From NCBI RefSeq assembly GCF_025567385.1, contig NZ_JAOQJU010000002.1, positions 62,001 through 126,000 of the forward strand: 64,000 bases of DNA, in the 5' to 3' direction. Positions 24,872 through 35,130 of this stretch are shown here, piece by piece; positions within the stretch are counted from its first letter, which is position 1, and each line of letters begins with the position of its first letter. The translations under genes were made by a program, and so were the position numbers. The notes beneath the pieces are model-generated. The model had not been told where the DNA came from, ran no database searches, and saw only the letters and a program-made list of their open reading frames with translations. This stretch comes from Claveliimonas acetigenes. Lineage in GTDB: Bacteria > Bacillota > Clostridia > Lachnospirales > Lachnospiraceae.

Positions 24872-26512
24872 TCATTCGCGTGCCTTGTCGAATGGAAGGT
24901 ATTTTTTGGCGATTGCTTCTGCAGTTTTTATCCCATCCATTGCAGCTGATGTAATTCCTCCCGCATACCCGGCACCTTCTCCGCAAGGGTAGATTCCCTT
25001 TACCGGGCTTTCCATCTGTGCATCTCTGTTTATACGTAAGGGAGATGACGTCCTGCTCTCCACACCGGAAAGAATCGTATCCTCTCCGGCATATCCCGGA
25101 ATTTTTCTGTCAAAGGCAAGAATTCCCTGTTCAATGGAATCGCCGATTTCCCCGGGGAAAATATTTCTGACATTGGAAAGACGGTATTTGCCTTTTATCT
25201 GCGGGATCACTGTTCCCAGTTTTTCGGATGGCATGTTCCGTCTATAATCGCCAAAAGTCTGCACAGGTACACTGCCCTTTCCTTCACGGTATGCCGCTTC
25301 TTCTAATTTTCGCTGGAACGCCACACCGGCAAGCGGATGGCTGCCGCCATAATCCTCCGGAGTCACCGTTACAATAACAGCACTGTTGGCGTTACGTCCA
25401 TCCCTTGCATGGTAACTCATCCCATTGACTGCCAATCTCTCCTGCTCGGAAGAAGCATTAACTACATAACCTCCCGGACACATACAGAAGGTATAGACAC
25501 CTCTTCCATTTTCCAGTTTCGTCGTTAATTTATAAGAAGCTGCCGATAGAATATCCGGATGTTCCCTGCCATATTGCGACAGGTTAATCATGGCTTGTGG
25601 GTGTTCGACTCTTACACCAACCGCAAAAGATTTTGCCTGTACATCTATCCCACGCTCATAAAGCATCTGGAAAGTATCTCTTGCGCTGTGCCCCAGTGCA
25701 AGAACTGTAATATCAGTGGGGAGTATCCGTTCTTCTCCTGTCAGTGTATCCGTAAGAAGTAAGGATTCCAGTTGCTTGCTTCCGTCTGTATTGCGAGTGT
25801 GGATATCAGTCATTTTGGTATGGAAAAGCACTTCCCCGCCATTTTCCAAAATAGCATTCCTCATATTTCTGACTACATTTATCAGGACATCTGTCCCAAT
25901 ATGAGGTTTGTTTACGTATAGAATCTCTTTCGGCGCCCCATATTCTGCAAAAATCTCCATCACTTTCCGGCCGCGCCCATCGCTGTCTTTTACCAGTGTG
26001 TTTAATTTTCCATCGGAAAATGTACCGGCTCCGCCTTCGCCAAATTGTACGTTAGATTCGGTATTTAGTTTTCCTGTTTTCCAGAAAGCTTCCACATCCT
26101 TTAACCGTTCTTCTACCGGCATTCCCCGTTCAATAAGGATGGGACGGTAACCATTTTGTGCAAGGAAATATGTGCAGAACAGTCCTGCCGGACCGCTTCC
26201 GATTACAACAGGACGGTGTTGCAGAAATTTTCCATTCTTACATAACGGGAAATGCCAGGAGGTTCTTTGAACGGCAGACAGATTTTTATCATTGCATCTG
26301 CGTAGAATCTGTTTCTCTAAAGCTGCATTTATCTGCACGTCTACTGTATATACAAAAAATAAATCCGGTTTCTTTCTTGCGTCTATAGATTGTTTCTTAA
26401 TTTGATAAGAAAGAAGCGTATCTTCTTTCAAATGGAGAATTTTTCTAATCTTTCTCTCCAGATCCGCTTCTGTGTGATGGATATTTAATTTCAACTGATT
26501 AATCTGAATCAT
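24872..26512 (-). CDS. FAD-dependent oxidoreductase (COG2509 family)
   Basis: 546 residues. An N-terminal region without cofactor motifs (1-95) is followed by the FAD-binding Rossmann motif VIGSGPAGLFCTYFLAQNG, GERMPVEER-like ERGMPVEERLKDVE, FGEGGAGTFSDGKL, and a C-terminal GEGAGYAGGITSAAMDG. This matches a widely conserved uncharacterised flavoprotein family. ATG 26512 follows AGGAGGACCT. It overlaps the preceding flavoprotein gene by 14 bases, so the two are cotranslated. Confidence 0.85.
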   Translation of the reverse strand: MIQINQLKLNIHHTEADLERKIRKILHLKEDTLLSYQIKKQSIDARKKPDLFFVYTVDVQINAALEKQILRRCNDKNLSAVQRTSWHFPLCKNGKFLQHRPVVIGSGPAGLFCTYFLAQNGYRPILIERGMPVEERLKDVEAFWKTGKLNTESNVQFGEGGAGTFSDGKLNTLVKDSDGRGRKVMEIFAEYGAPKEILYVNKPHIGTDVLINVVRNMRNAILENGGEVLFHTKMTDIHTRNTDGSKQLESLLLTDTLTGEERILPTDITVLALGHSARDTFQMLYERGIDVQAKSFAVGVRVEHPQAMINLSQYGREHPDILSAASYKLTTKLENGRGVYTFCMCPGGYVVNASSEQERLAVNGMSYHARDGRNANSAVIVTVTPEDYGGSHPLAGVAFQRKLEEAAYREGKGSVPVQTFGDYRRNMPSEKLGTVIPQIKGKYRLSNVRNIFPGEIGDSIEQGILAFDRKIPGYAGEDTILSGVESRTSSPLRINRDAQMESPVKGIYPCGEGAGYAGGITSAAMDGIKTAEAIAKKYLPFDKARE

Positions 26513-27770
26513 AGGTCCTCCTGTCTGTACGATGAACACGCTCCGCAGCGGCATCTCTGCCTGCCAGGTATCCGGTGGCCCACGCCCATTGCAGGTTATA
26601 TCCGCCGCAGATTCCGTCGATATCTAGTAATTCTCCCGTCAGATAAAAACCCGGCGTATATATGGATTCCAAAGTATCTGCCTTTACTTGTGCCGTCCGC
26701 ACACCGCCGGCACAAACCTGCGCCTGTTCAAAGGAATTGGCGGCAATAATATGCACCGGAAATCCCTTACACGTCTTAACAAGTCTCTGAAAATCTGCTT
26801 CTGAAACCACTTCTGCTTTCATATGACATCCGATCCCGGCATACTCTAAGAATACCGGAATTAGTTTTTTATGAAAAACTCCGATAAGAAATTCCTCCAT
26901 CACAGTATCCGTTTCCTTTCTTTTCCTTTCGGACAGATACAGAAGGAATTCCTTCTCACACATTGCAGGCAGGAAATCTATCCTGGCAGTGACCTCTTTT
27001 TTCTGATAGAGTCCCTTAGAAGCATATCTGCTAACCTGAAATACGGGAATCCCGGAAATCCCATAATTTGTCAGCTGCAATTCCCCGGTATCAGCTGCGG
27101 TTTCTCTGCCATCAAGATAAAGGGTTACCGTTGCTTCGGTGCGGATCCCTGCCAGCCTGGAAAAAATTTTCTCCGAGGCTCTGAGAGCGGTCAATGCAGG
27201 AACCACCGGCGAAAGCGAATGTCCCATAGCTTTTGCCAGTCCATAGCCGCTTCCGTCAGATCCCTGGGCAGACGCAGCTTTCCCTCCGGAAGCAAGAATC
27301 ACCTTATCTGCATGATACACTTTTTCTCCTTTTTCTTTCTGTGAAGCCCGAATACGAAATTCCTTTTTTGTCTTTTCTACAGAGGTTACATGGGTATCTG
27401 TCTCCAGATGGACGTGGAGCCTTCTAAGTTCCATAAGCAGGATTTCCAGTACAGTGGAGGCCTGGTCAGTGCGCGGATACACATAATTCCCCCGTGTCTT
27501 TGTCAGAAGTCCCAGATCCCGAAAAAATTTCAGGGTATCTTCTGCATCAAAACGACGCAGCACTTTATCTACAATAGCAGTATCATCTCCCCGGAAACAG
27601 GACGCTTCCATATGGAGATTTGTCAAATTGCAGCGTCCGTTTCCGGTGGCCAGAATTTTTTTCCCAATCCGGTCTTTATGTTCGAGAATTGTTACAGCGG
27701 CACCTTTTCTTGCGGCGGCTATGGCAGCGGCTATGCCGGAAGCCCCTCCGCCGATAATATAGATTCTCAT
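26499..27770 (-). CDS. HI0933/BaiN-family flavoprotein
   Basis: 423 residues. FAD motif GGGASGIAAAIAAARKGAAV at the N-terminus, then ATGNGRCNLTN, the signature of the HI0933-like (BaiN/RdsA) family, and GGYNLQWAWATGYLAG at the C-terminus. BaiN has been reported in bile-acid 7-alpha-dehydroxylating Clostridium, but the family is near-universal in gut Clostridia and most members are of unknown function. Overlaps the gene upstream by 4 bases and the one downstream by 14. Confidence 0.88.
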   Translation of the reverse strand: MRIYIIGGGASGIAAAIAAARKGAAVTILEHKDRIGKKILATGNGRCNLTNLHMEASCFRGDDTAIVDKVLRRFDAEDTLKFFRDLGLLTKTRGNYVYPRTDQASTVLEILLMELRRLHVHLETDTHVTSVEKTKKEFRIRASQKEKGEKVYHADKVILASGGKAASAQGSDGSGYGLAKAMGHSLSPVVPALTALRASEKIFSRLAGIRTEATVTLYLDGRETAADTGELQLTNYGISGIPVFQVSRYASKGLYQKKEVTARIDFLPAMCEKEFLLYLSERKRKETDTVMEEFLIGVFHKKLIPVFLEYAGIGCHMKAEVVSEADFQRLVKTCKGFPVHIIAANSFEQAQVCAGGVRTAQVKADTLESIYTPGFYLTGELLDIDGICGGYNLQWAWATGYLAGRDAAAERVHRTDRRTYDSD

Positions 27771-29053
27771 AAAGTTACAATCCCTTCTCTTACCAGATAT
27801 TCCAGAGACATTAAAATTCCAAGCTTTGCATGCTGCCAGGTAAGTCCGCCCTGAAAATAGACTGCATAAGGAGGTTTTATCGGTCCGTCAGCGCTCAGTT
27901 CAATGGATGACCCTTGTACAAAGGCTCCGGCTGCCATGATTACATCGCTGTCATACCCCGGCATTGCCCATGGTTCCGGCGTAACATAAGAATCTACCGG
28001 AGCGGCAGCCTGGATGCCTTTACAAAAAGCAATTACACCTTCAGGTACGCCAAATTCTACCGCCTGAATGATGTCGTGACGGCTTTCTGATCCATTGGGG
28101 ATTACACCAAAGCCCAGCCGTTCATAAATATTCGCAGCAAAAATGGCTCCCTTTAGTGCGCCTGCAGTAACTGTAGGCGCAAGAAAAAGCCCCTGGAAGA
28201 AAGTCTGCATAACTCCGAGAGAAGCGCCAACTTCCTTTCCAAGCCCTGGTGAGGTCAAACGGTATCCGCAGGCATCAATCAAATCCTCTCTTCCTGCAAT
28301 ATAACCGCCAATAGGCGCAAGACCGCCTCCCGGATTTTTGATCAGTGATCCAACTACCATGTCTGCTCCCACATCACTTGGTTCTATGGTCTCTACAAAT
28401 TCACCATAACAATTATCCACCATACAAATTACATCCGGCTTAATCCCTTTTACAAAGGAAATCAGCTCTCCAATCTGTTTTACAGAAAAGCTCGGACGCG
28501 TCTGATAACCTTTTGACCGTTGAATGGTAACAATTTTGGTCCGATCATTGATCGCTTTTCTTATATTTTCATAATCAAAGCTCCCATCCGGAAACAATTC
28601 CACCTGAGAATATGTGATTCCATATTCAGCAAGGGAACCGCAGGACGGACGGATACCAATCACTTCCTCCAGCGTGTCATAAGGCTTGCCCACCGGTGAA
28701 AGAAGTTCATCTCCGGGACGTAGGTTGGCGCTTAAGGCAAGAGACAATGCATGCGTTCCACATGTAATCTGCGGTCTTACGAGGGCACTTTCGGTATGGA
28801 ACACGTCGGCATATACTTTCTCAAGCGTATCCCTGCCGTAATCGCTGTATCCATATCCGCTGGCAAATTTAAAACAAGATTCATTCACTCTGTTTTTCTG
28901 CATGGCATGGATTACCTTCAATTGATTGTATTCTGCAATCTCGTCTATTTTTTCAAAGCGTTCTTTCAGACCGGATAATGCGTCCTGCCCAAAATCAAGC
29001 ACACTTTTCCGGATTCCCATTTCCTGATACATTTCTTTTATTTCGTCTAACAT
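27767..29053 (-). CDS. methionine gamma-lyase family PLP enzyme (YnbB/aluminium resistance type)
   Basis: 428 residues, fold-type I PLP enzyme. FKFASGYGYSDYGRD, VRPQITCGTHALSLAL and the Lys in QRSKGYQTRPSF (the likely Schiff-base residue) are typical of the YnbB-like family annotated as methionine gamma-lyase or aluminium resistance protein. The reaction is not proven. Adjacent to miaA with no gap, as often seen in Bacillota. Confidence 0.85.
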   Translation of the reverse strand: MLDEIKEMYQEMGIRKSVLDFGQDALSGLKERFEKIDEIAEYNQLKVIHAMQKNRVNESCFKFASGYGYSDYGRDTLEKVYADVFHTESALVRPQITCGTHALSLALSANLRPGDELLSPVGKPYDTLEEVIGIRPSCGSLAEYGITYSQVELFPDGSFDYENIRKAINDRTKIVTIQRSKGYQTRPSFSVKQIGELISFVKGIKPDVICMVDNCYGEFVETIEPSDVGADMVVGSLIKNPGGGLAPIGGYIAGREDLIDACGYRLTSPGLGKEVGASLGVMQTFFQGLFLAPTVTAGALKGAIFAANIYERLGFGVIPNGSESRHDIIQAVEFGVPEGVIAFCKGIQAAAPVDSYVTPEPWAMPGYDSDVIMAAGAFVQGSSIELSADGPIKPPYAVYFQGGLTWQHAKLGILMSLEYLVREGIVTL

Positions 29054-29992
29054 TTATATGATTCCCTCCATATGCGAAAGCATTGCTTTCAGTATTTTCT
29101 CTTCATCATAAGCATAAGATGGCTTGTCAATCCAAAGAACCTGACGTTCCCGTTTAAACCAGGTAAGCTGCCGTTTAGCAAAATGCCTGGTGTCTCTTTT
29201 AATAGTATAGACAGCCTCCGTAAGCGTACATTCCCCGTCAAGATAGGAAAGAAGTTCTTTATAACCCAGCCCTTGCATGGACACCATATCTCGTGTATAT
29301 CCCATAGCTTTCAAGCGTTTTACTTCATCTAAAAGTCCGGCATCCATCATCTGGTCTACACGTTGGTTAATGCGGGTATATAGATGCTGCCTTTCATCAT
29401 TCAGCACAAAATAGCGAAATTCATAGGGAGATTCCTTTTGCCTTTCCCTTGCATTATGTTCTGATATTTTTTGGCCTGTCTGGTGATAAAATTCCAGCGC
29501 GCGGATGACACGCTTTACATTATTTGCATGAATTTCTTCGGCAGCCTGAGGGTCTTTTACAGCGAGCATTTGATGCAGCGCTTCAGCCCCGTGCTCGCGG
29601 CAATATCGTTCCAGTTCCTGCCGGTATCCGCTGTCTTCTTTATTTTCTGTAAAATCAATATCGTAAAGAAGTGCCTGAATGTAAAAGCCGGTTCCGCCTA
29701 CTACAATGGGGATGTGTCCTTTCTTGTAAATCTGCTCCATCGCTTTTTTTGCCATCTGTTGAAATTTTACAACATGGAATTCTTCTTCCGGTAAAAGCTC
29801 ATCCACCAGATAGTGAGGCACGCCCTCCATTTCTGCCGGGCAAATTTTAGCAGAACCAATATCCATGTATTTATAAATCTGCATAGAATCTGCAGAAATA
29901 ATCTCACCGTTAATCGCCTGCGCAAGTCCGATAGATGCTTTGGTTTTCCCGACAGCAGTCGGCCCCGTCAAAATAATCAATGGCTGCTTCAT
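29054..29992 (-). CDS. miaA: tRNA dimethylallyltransferase
   Basis: 312 residues. Adds an isopentenyl group to A37 of tRNAs that read UNN codons. P-loop GPTAVGKTKAS at the N-terminus, ISADSMQIYKYMDIGSAK region, and VGGTGFYIQALL are characteristic. Twelve bases after mutL. MiaB, encoded 5 kb upstream on the same strand, carries out the next step, methylthiolation of the same base. Confidence 0.97.
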   Translation of the reverse strand: MKQPLIILTGPTAVGKTKASIGLAQAINGEIISADSMQIYKYMDIGSAKICPAEMEGVPHYLVDELLPEEEFHVVKFQQMAKKAMEQIYKKGHIPIVVGGTGFYIQALLYDIDFTENKEDSGYRQELERYCREHGAEALHQMLAVKDPQAAEEIHANNVKRVIRALEFYHQTGQKISEHNARERQKESPYEFRYFVLNDERQHLYTRINQRVDQMMDAGLLDEVKRLKAMGYTRDMVSMQGLGYKELLSYLDGECTLTEAVYTIKRDTRHFAKRQLTWFKRERQVLWIDKPSYAYDEEKILKAMLSHMEGII

Positions 29993-30004
29993 AATATTTC
30001 CTTT

Positions 30005-31927
30005 CTATACAATCCTTTTGAATTTCTTCTCCAGTTCCCGTTTGGACATGGCAATGATTGTCGGTCTGCCATGAGGACAATGGTAAGGATTTTCCAGTTC
30101 CAGCAATTCTCCGATCAAAGTCTCAACCTCTGCGGCTGACAATTTCATATTCCCTTTTACAGCAGCTTTACAGGACATAGATGCTATCTTTTCGTCGATT
30201 AAATCCGGTGTGTTTTCCGTGGACAGCTCATCTGAGAGCGAATCCAGCATTTCCATAAGGAGATCCTTTTTGGCAATGCTAAACAGATTGTCGGGAACAG
30301 CACGGACGGCATAAGAATCCTGTCCGAATTCTTCGATTTCAAAACCAATCCTGGTAAACCGCTCCATATATTTATTCAGAAGTTCAGCTTCTTTCATAGA
30401 AAGCTCCAGAATAATCGGCGGGCTGATGAGTTGAGAAGTAAATTCTCTTTTCTTCATCCCGGCAAGTGTCTTCTCATACAGCACGCGTTCATGTGCAGCA
30501 TGCTGATCAATGATATAAAGATTATCGTGAAATTCTACAATCCAATAAGTTTCAAATACCTGTCCGATAAGTTTGTATTCTGTGGCTGCCTTTTTCGTCA
30601 GAAGTTTCTCATCAAAGAAATTCAGCTGTTCACCTGACGGCACAGATGGAGTATTTTCCTCCAAATTAGCTTTTCGGTAATTTACTGCTTCTCTGATACG
30701 GTTTGTCTGCCGCTCCGGCTTGAAAATATCGTTCTTATTCTTTACTTCCGCGGCAGAGTTCTGTTCATGATAGGACAGAACCCGTTCACGCATCTTTTCC
30801 ATAAAGTAGTCCAGATTTTTCTGCGCTGCAGGCTCCTTCTTTTTTACAGTTGTCCCAAAAGTAACCGTATCCTGTGGATTCCTTTCTGTCGGCGGTTTGG
30901 GCGGTTCGGGGATTTCTACATGCGGAATCAATTCTTCCTGATGCAAAGCTTTTCCAACTGCTTCACATACGCAATTATAAATCTGCTGTTGATTACTAAA
31001 ACGAAGTTCCATCTTGGTCGGATGGACATTCACATCCACCGTTTCACCGTCGATCGACAAGTGGAGAACCGTAAACGGATATTTGTGCTGCATCGTAAAA
31101 TCTTTATATGCGTCTTCAATTGCTTTTGATATGATATTGCTTTTCACATATCGCCCATTAATAAAATAATTTTCAAAATTACGGTTTCCACGGGAAATAA
31201 TCGGTTCTCCGGCAAATCCGGTAATCCGTATTCCTCCGCTTTCATAGTCTACAGCAAGCAAATGCGACGCTATTTCACGGCCATATATATGATAAATCAC
31301 ATCTTTTAAATTTCCATTTCCTGAAGTATGTAATTTGGACTGTCCATTATTTATAAACTGAAAAGAAATTTCAGGGTGGGATAAGGCAAGACGTGTAATC
31401 AGGTCGCCCACATGGCTTGCTTCTGTCATTGCAGTTTTCAGGAATTTCCGGCGGGCAGGCGTATTGTAAAACAGCTGCCTTATCAAAAAGGTGGTACCAT
31501 CAGGCGCTCCTGTTTCATCAATAGAAATTTCCTTTCCGCCCTCAATCCGGTAGGTTGTCCCAAACAATGAATCCGCCGGTTTGGTAATCAATTCCACCTG
31601 AGAAACCGCCGCAATACTGGATAACGCTTCTCCACGAAACCCAAGGGAAGAAATATGCGACAGGTCATCTACGGAGCGTATTTTACTGGTGGAATGACGT
31701 AAAAATGCATAAGGAACGTCTTCTTTATCCATCCCGCATCCATTATCGGTAATCCGGATAAAAGAGATCCCTCCTTCTTTAATCTCTGCGACCACTGCAG
31801 TTGCCTGGGCATCGATAGAATTTTCTACCAGTTCTTTTACAATCGATGCAGGCCTTTCAATCACTTCTCCTGCTGCAATCTTGTCAATTGTTACCTGGTC
31901 TAATACTTGTATTTTCATTGTTACCAC
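30005..31927 (-). CDS. mutL: DNA mismatch repair endonuclease MutL
   Basis: 640 residues. N-terminal GHKL ATPase (IAAGEVIERP, DNGCGM, GFRGEALSSI, 1-330), linker, and C-terminal dimerisation domain with the metal-dependent nicking motif DQHAAHERVLYE plus SCKAAVKGN and CPHGRPT. These motifs mark it as an active endonuclease of the non-E. coli type, fitting a genome without MutH. Overlaps mutS by 7 bases. Confidence 0.97.
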   Translation of the reverse strand: MVTMKIQVLDQVTIDKIAAGEVIERPASIVKELVENSIDAQATAVVAEIKEGGISFIRITDNGCGMDKEDVPYAFLRHSTSKIRSVDDLSHISSLGFRGEALSSIAAVSQVELITKPADSLFGTTYRIEGGKEISIDETGAPDGTTFLIRQLFYNTPARRKFLKTAMTEASHVGDLITRLALSHPEISFQFINNGQSKLHTSGNGNLKDVIYHIYGREIASHLLAVDYESGGIRITGFAGEPIISRGNRNFENYFINGRYVKSNIISKAIEDAYKDFTMQHKYPFTVLHLSIDGETVDVNVHPTKMELRFSNQQQIYNCVCEAVGKALHQEELIPHVEIPEPPKPPTERNPQDTVTFGTTVKKKEPAAQKNLDYFMEKMRERVLSYHEQNSAAEVKNKNDIFKPERQTNRIREAVNYRKANLEENTPSVPSGEQLNFFDEKLLTKKAATEYKLIGQVFETYWIVEFHDNLYIIDQHAAHERVLYEKTLAGMKKREFTSQLISPPIILELSMKEAELLNKYMERFTRIGFEIEEFGQDSYAVRAVPDNLFSIAKKDLLMEMLDSLSDELSTENTPDLIDEKIASMSCKAAVKGNMKLSAAEVETLIGELLELENPYHCPHGRPTIIAMSKRELEKKFKRIV

Positions 31928-34566
31928 CTGTTTTTCAATTTATTCTGAAGCTGATAAAGGGTGTTCAGTGCATCAATGGGAGTTAAATGGCTGATATCTA
32001 AATTTTTTAATTCTTCCAGTACATCGTCATCTTTCACCGTATCAAACAATGACATTTGTGCAAGATCCACATCATCATATTTTTTTGTTTTAACTGCTGC
32101 TTCATGTCCTCCTGCTGCAATATCCTTTATCCGCCCGGTGATATCAGCATTCAAAAGTTCTTCCGCAATCTCTTTCGCACGACTAATGACAGATTCGGGC
32201 ACGCCTGCCAGCTTTGCTACCTGGATTCCATAGCTTTTATCCGCGCCTCCCTTTACAATTTTACGAAGGAATACGATATCATCTCCCTTTTCCTTTACCG
32301 CGATACAATAATTATTTACATTATCAATCTTACCTTCTAACTCTGTAAGTTCATGGTAGTGGGTGGCAAACAGTGTTTTAGCTCCCAGAAGCTTCGTATT
32401 ACTGATGTGTTCAACAACCGCCCACGCAATGCTGAGACCATCAAAAGTACTGGTTCCTCTTCCGATTTCATCCAGAATCAGAAGACTATTTTTCGTAGCA
32501 TTGCGAAGAATATTTGCGACTTCCGTCATCTCCACCATAAAAGTACTCTGACCGGAGGCAAGGTCATCCGATGCTCCTACACGGGTAAAAATTCGGTCTA
32601 CAATCCCGATATTTGCTTCTGAAGCCGGTACGAAAGAACCAATTTGCGCCATCAATACGATCAGCGCTGTCTGCCGCATATAGGTGGATTTTCCTGCCAT
32701 ATTAGGGCCGGTAATAATGGCGATTCGTTTCTTTTTGTCATCCAGAAAAGTATCATTGGCAATAAACATATCGTTGGGAATCATTTTTTCCACTACCGGG
32801 TGACGGCCATCTTTGATTTCTATCTTCCCATTTTCATTGATTTTCGGCCGTATGTAATTATTTCGCTCTGCCACCAGTGCAAGGGAGGCGAGCACGTCAA
32901 TATCGGCGATGGCTTTTGCCGTATTTTGTATCCGAACGACTTCACGTCCTACGATATCCCGAACTTCACAATACAGCTCATATTCAAGGGCATATAATTT
33001 GTCCTCCGCTCCCAATATAGTATCTTCCAATTCTTTGAGCCGGGGTGTAATATACCGCTCTGCATTAGCAAGTGTCTGTTTGCGGGTATAATAATCCGGA
33101 ACAAGGTTTTTGTAAGAATTCGTGACTTCCAGATAATATCCAAACACCTTATTATACTTTACGCGAAGATTTTTAATCCCGGTTTTTTCCCGTTCTTCTG
33201 CCTCCAGATCCGCCAGCCAGTTTTTGCCTTCTGTTTTAGCGCTTCGCAGACGGTCTACCTCTTCATTATAACCATCGCGGATAATATCGCCTTCTTTCAT
33301 CGCAAGAGGCGGTTCTTCACAAATTGCTGAAGAAATCAGTGTGCACAGGTCTTCTAATGTGTCCAGGTCTTCCCACAGCTTTTTAAGCAGCGGGCTTTGC
33401 ATATCTTCCAATATGTATCTAATATGAGGAAGCATTGCAAGAGAGCTCTGAAAAGCAATCATATCTCTTGGATTAGCAGATTTATAAGTGATTTTTGTAA
33501 CCAGACGTTCCAAATCGTAAACCGGAGACAGGTATTCTCTAATCTCTTCTCTGGAAATAGCGTTACTCTTCAATTCTTCAACTGCATCCAAGCGTCTTTC
33601 AATCGATTCTTTATGAATCAGCGGCTGTTCAATATACTTTCGCAAGGTTCGGGCGCCCATGGCCGTCTTTGTCTTATCAAGCACCCACAGAAGAGAGCCT
33701 CTTTTATTTTTTTCGCGTAATGTTTCTGTCAGTTCAAGATTCCGACGGGTAGAGCTATCCAGAAGCATGTATTTTCCTGTTGCATAAGGGGTCAGCCTGG
33801 TAAGGTGGGAAAGAGAATTCTTCTGTGTTTCTTCCAAATATATAAGGAGAGCGCCGGCACCGATGATTCCGCAGGAATAATCTGCAATGCCCAGACCTTC
33901 CATCGAACTGACATGGAAGTGTTCTTTTAACCTGCGGACGCATATAGCATCATCAAAATACCAGGACTCCAAAGAATAGATCGTGATTTTCAGCCGTTCC
34001 CGCAGATCATCAATATCCAGTCCGCTTATAAAAAAGGCTTCGTTACAAATAAGTTCCGAAGGCATGAATTTGCAGATTTCATCCAAAAGCTTACCGCTGC
34101 TGTCAAGTTCCGTCACAAAATAATCTCCTGTTGTAATATCTGCCACAGAGAGTCCATAGCGGTCGGCAATGTATACAACGCACATAATATAATTATTTTT
34201 CGTCTCATCCAGTGTCTGCATACTAAGGTTTGTACCCGGCGTGACAATACGCACCACTTCCCTTTTAACCAGCCCTTTTGCAGTCGCAGGATCTTCCATC
34301 TGTTCACAAATAGCTACTTTATATCCTTTTGATACGAGTTTATTTAAGTAAATGTCTACGGCATGATAAGGGACTCCACACATCGGAGCCCTCTCTTCCA
34401 AACCACAGTTTTTACCCGTTAAAGTAATTTCCAGCTCTCTGGACGCAGTCAGGGCGTCGTCAAAGAACATTTCATAAAAATCCCCTAATCTATAGAATAA
34501 GATGCAGTCGCTGTATTCCTTTTTGGTTTCCATATATTGCTGCATCATTGGTGTTAATTCAGCCAC
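31921..34566 (-). CDS. mutS: DNA mismatch recognition ATPase MutS
   Basis: 881 residues. Mismatch-binding domain with LFYRLGDFYEMFF near the N-terminus, connector, clamp and ATPase with Walker A TGPNMAGKSTYMRQ and DEIGRGTSTFDG. The start is GTG at 34566, set by GAGGAG six bases upstream; an overlapping ATG is out of frame. Heads the mutS-mutL-miaA run. Confidence 0.98.
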   Translation of the reverse strand: MAELTPMMQQYMETKKEYSDCILFYRLGDFYEMFFDDALTASRELEITLTGKNCGLEERAPMCGVPYHAVDIYLNKLVSKGYKVAICEQMEDPATAKGLVKREVVRIVTPGTNLSMQTLDETKNNYIMCVVYIADRYGLSVADITTGDYFVTELDSSGKLLDEICKFMPSELICNEAFFISGLDIDDLRERLKITIYSLESWYFDDAICVRRLKEHFHVSSMEGLGIADYSCGIIGAGALLIYLEETQKNSLSHLTRLTPYATGKYMLLDSSTRRNLELTETLREKNKRGSLLWVLDKTKTAMGARTLRKYIEQPLIHKESIERRLDAVEELKSNAISREEIREYLSPVYDLERLVTKITYKSANPRDMIAFQSSLAMLPHIRYILEDMQSPLLKKLWEDLDTLEDLCTLISSAICEEPPLAMKEGDIIRDGYNEEVDRLRSAKTEGKNWLADLEAEEREKTGIKNLRVKYNKVFGYYLEVTNSYKNLVPDYYTRKQTLANAERYITPRLKELEDTILGAEDKLYALEYELYCEVRDIVGREVVRIQNTAKAIADIDVLASLALVAERNNYIRPKINENGKIEIKDGRHPVVEKMIPNDMFIANDTFLDDKKKRIAIITGPNMAGKSTYMRQTALIVLMAQIGSFVPASEANIGIVDRIFTRVGASDDLASGQSTFMVEMTEVANILRNATKNSLLILDEIGRGTSTFDGLSIAWAVVEHISNTKLLGAKTLFATHYHELTELEGKIDNVNNYCIAVKEKGDDIVFLRKIVKGGADKSYGIQVAKLAGVPESVISRAKEIAEELLNADITGRIKDIAAGGHEAAVKTKKYDDVDLAQMSLFDTVKDDDVLEELKNLDISHLTPIDALNTLYQLQNKLKNRW

Positions 34567-34644
34567 ATCTATCTCCTCTTTCGTTTTTTCATTGTGCTCA
34601 TTATATCATCTTTCTTTTCATAAAGAAAGATGAAAATATTCTGC

Positions 34645-35061
34645 TTACAGTATATGATAAGATGGTTTTTCTTCTCCAAAAAGCCAATAACTTAAATATC
34701 CGCTTATAAAGATTCCTACCAGACACAAGCCGGAAAATATTACGATGAACGGAAAGCAGATTTGTCCAAAAAGCTGTAAAGGAAGCCCACTGTAATCCCA
34801 CACTTCCAGATGAAGCCATTTATTGACAATAATTCCGGTTATGAATTCCATCGCCGTTACAAAGATAATGCATCGCAGAACCTGCCTCCACAGTGGTTCC
34901 TTCCAATGCAACAGGGAACCCTGAATATAAAAAAACAAAAGACAGATCCCTCCCAGGACAAACATGGACCAATGAGAAAAGCCGCGGAAAAGAATCTCAA
35001 AAAAATAATAGATACAACCTCCCAATGCCCAGAAGAAAATATATTCACTCAATTTTTTCAT
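34645..35061 (-). CDS. PF06541-type small membrane protein (putative ABC transporter permease)
   Basis: 138 residues with four predicted membrane helices (about 8-22, 30-50, 63-82, 103-128). EFITGIIVNKWLHLEVWDYS and GQICFPFI match the PF06541 family, often labelled putative ABC transporter permease, though it looks too small for a permease and no ATPase is near. Its start codon directly follows a terminator-like hairpin whose 3' arm contains the only SD-like GAGGG. Confidence 0.8.
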   Translation of the reverse strand: MKKLSEYIFFWALGGCIYYFFEILFRGFSHWSMFVLGGICLLFFYIQGSLLHWKEPLWRQVLRCIIFVTAMEFITGIIVNKWLHLEVWDYSGLPLQLFGQICFPFIVIFSGLCLVGIFISGYLSYWLFGEEKPSYHIL

Positions 35062-35103
35062 AAAAAACGCCCTCGCTATGTGTTATACTACATAGTTTAG
35101 GCG
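35062..35103 (-). terminator. terminator-like hairpin abutting a start codon
   Basis: Read on the minus strand, CGCC and CTATGT pair with ACATAG and GGCG (35068-35103), followed by six T and then the ATG of the PF06541-family gene. It is probably the miaB terminator; it also holds the only ribosome-site candidate of the next gene. Confidence 0.65.
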
Positions 35104-35130
35104 TTATAGGCACAAATTATGGGTGGGATT

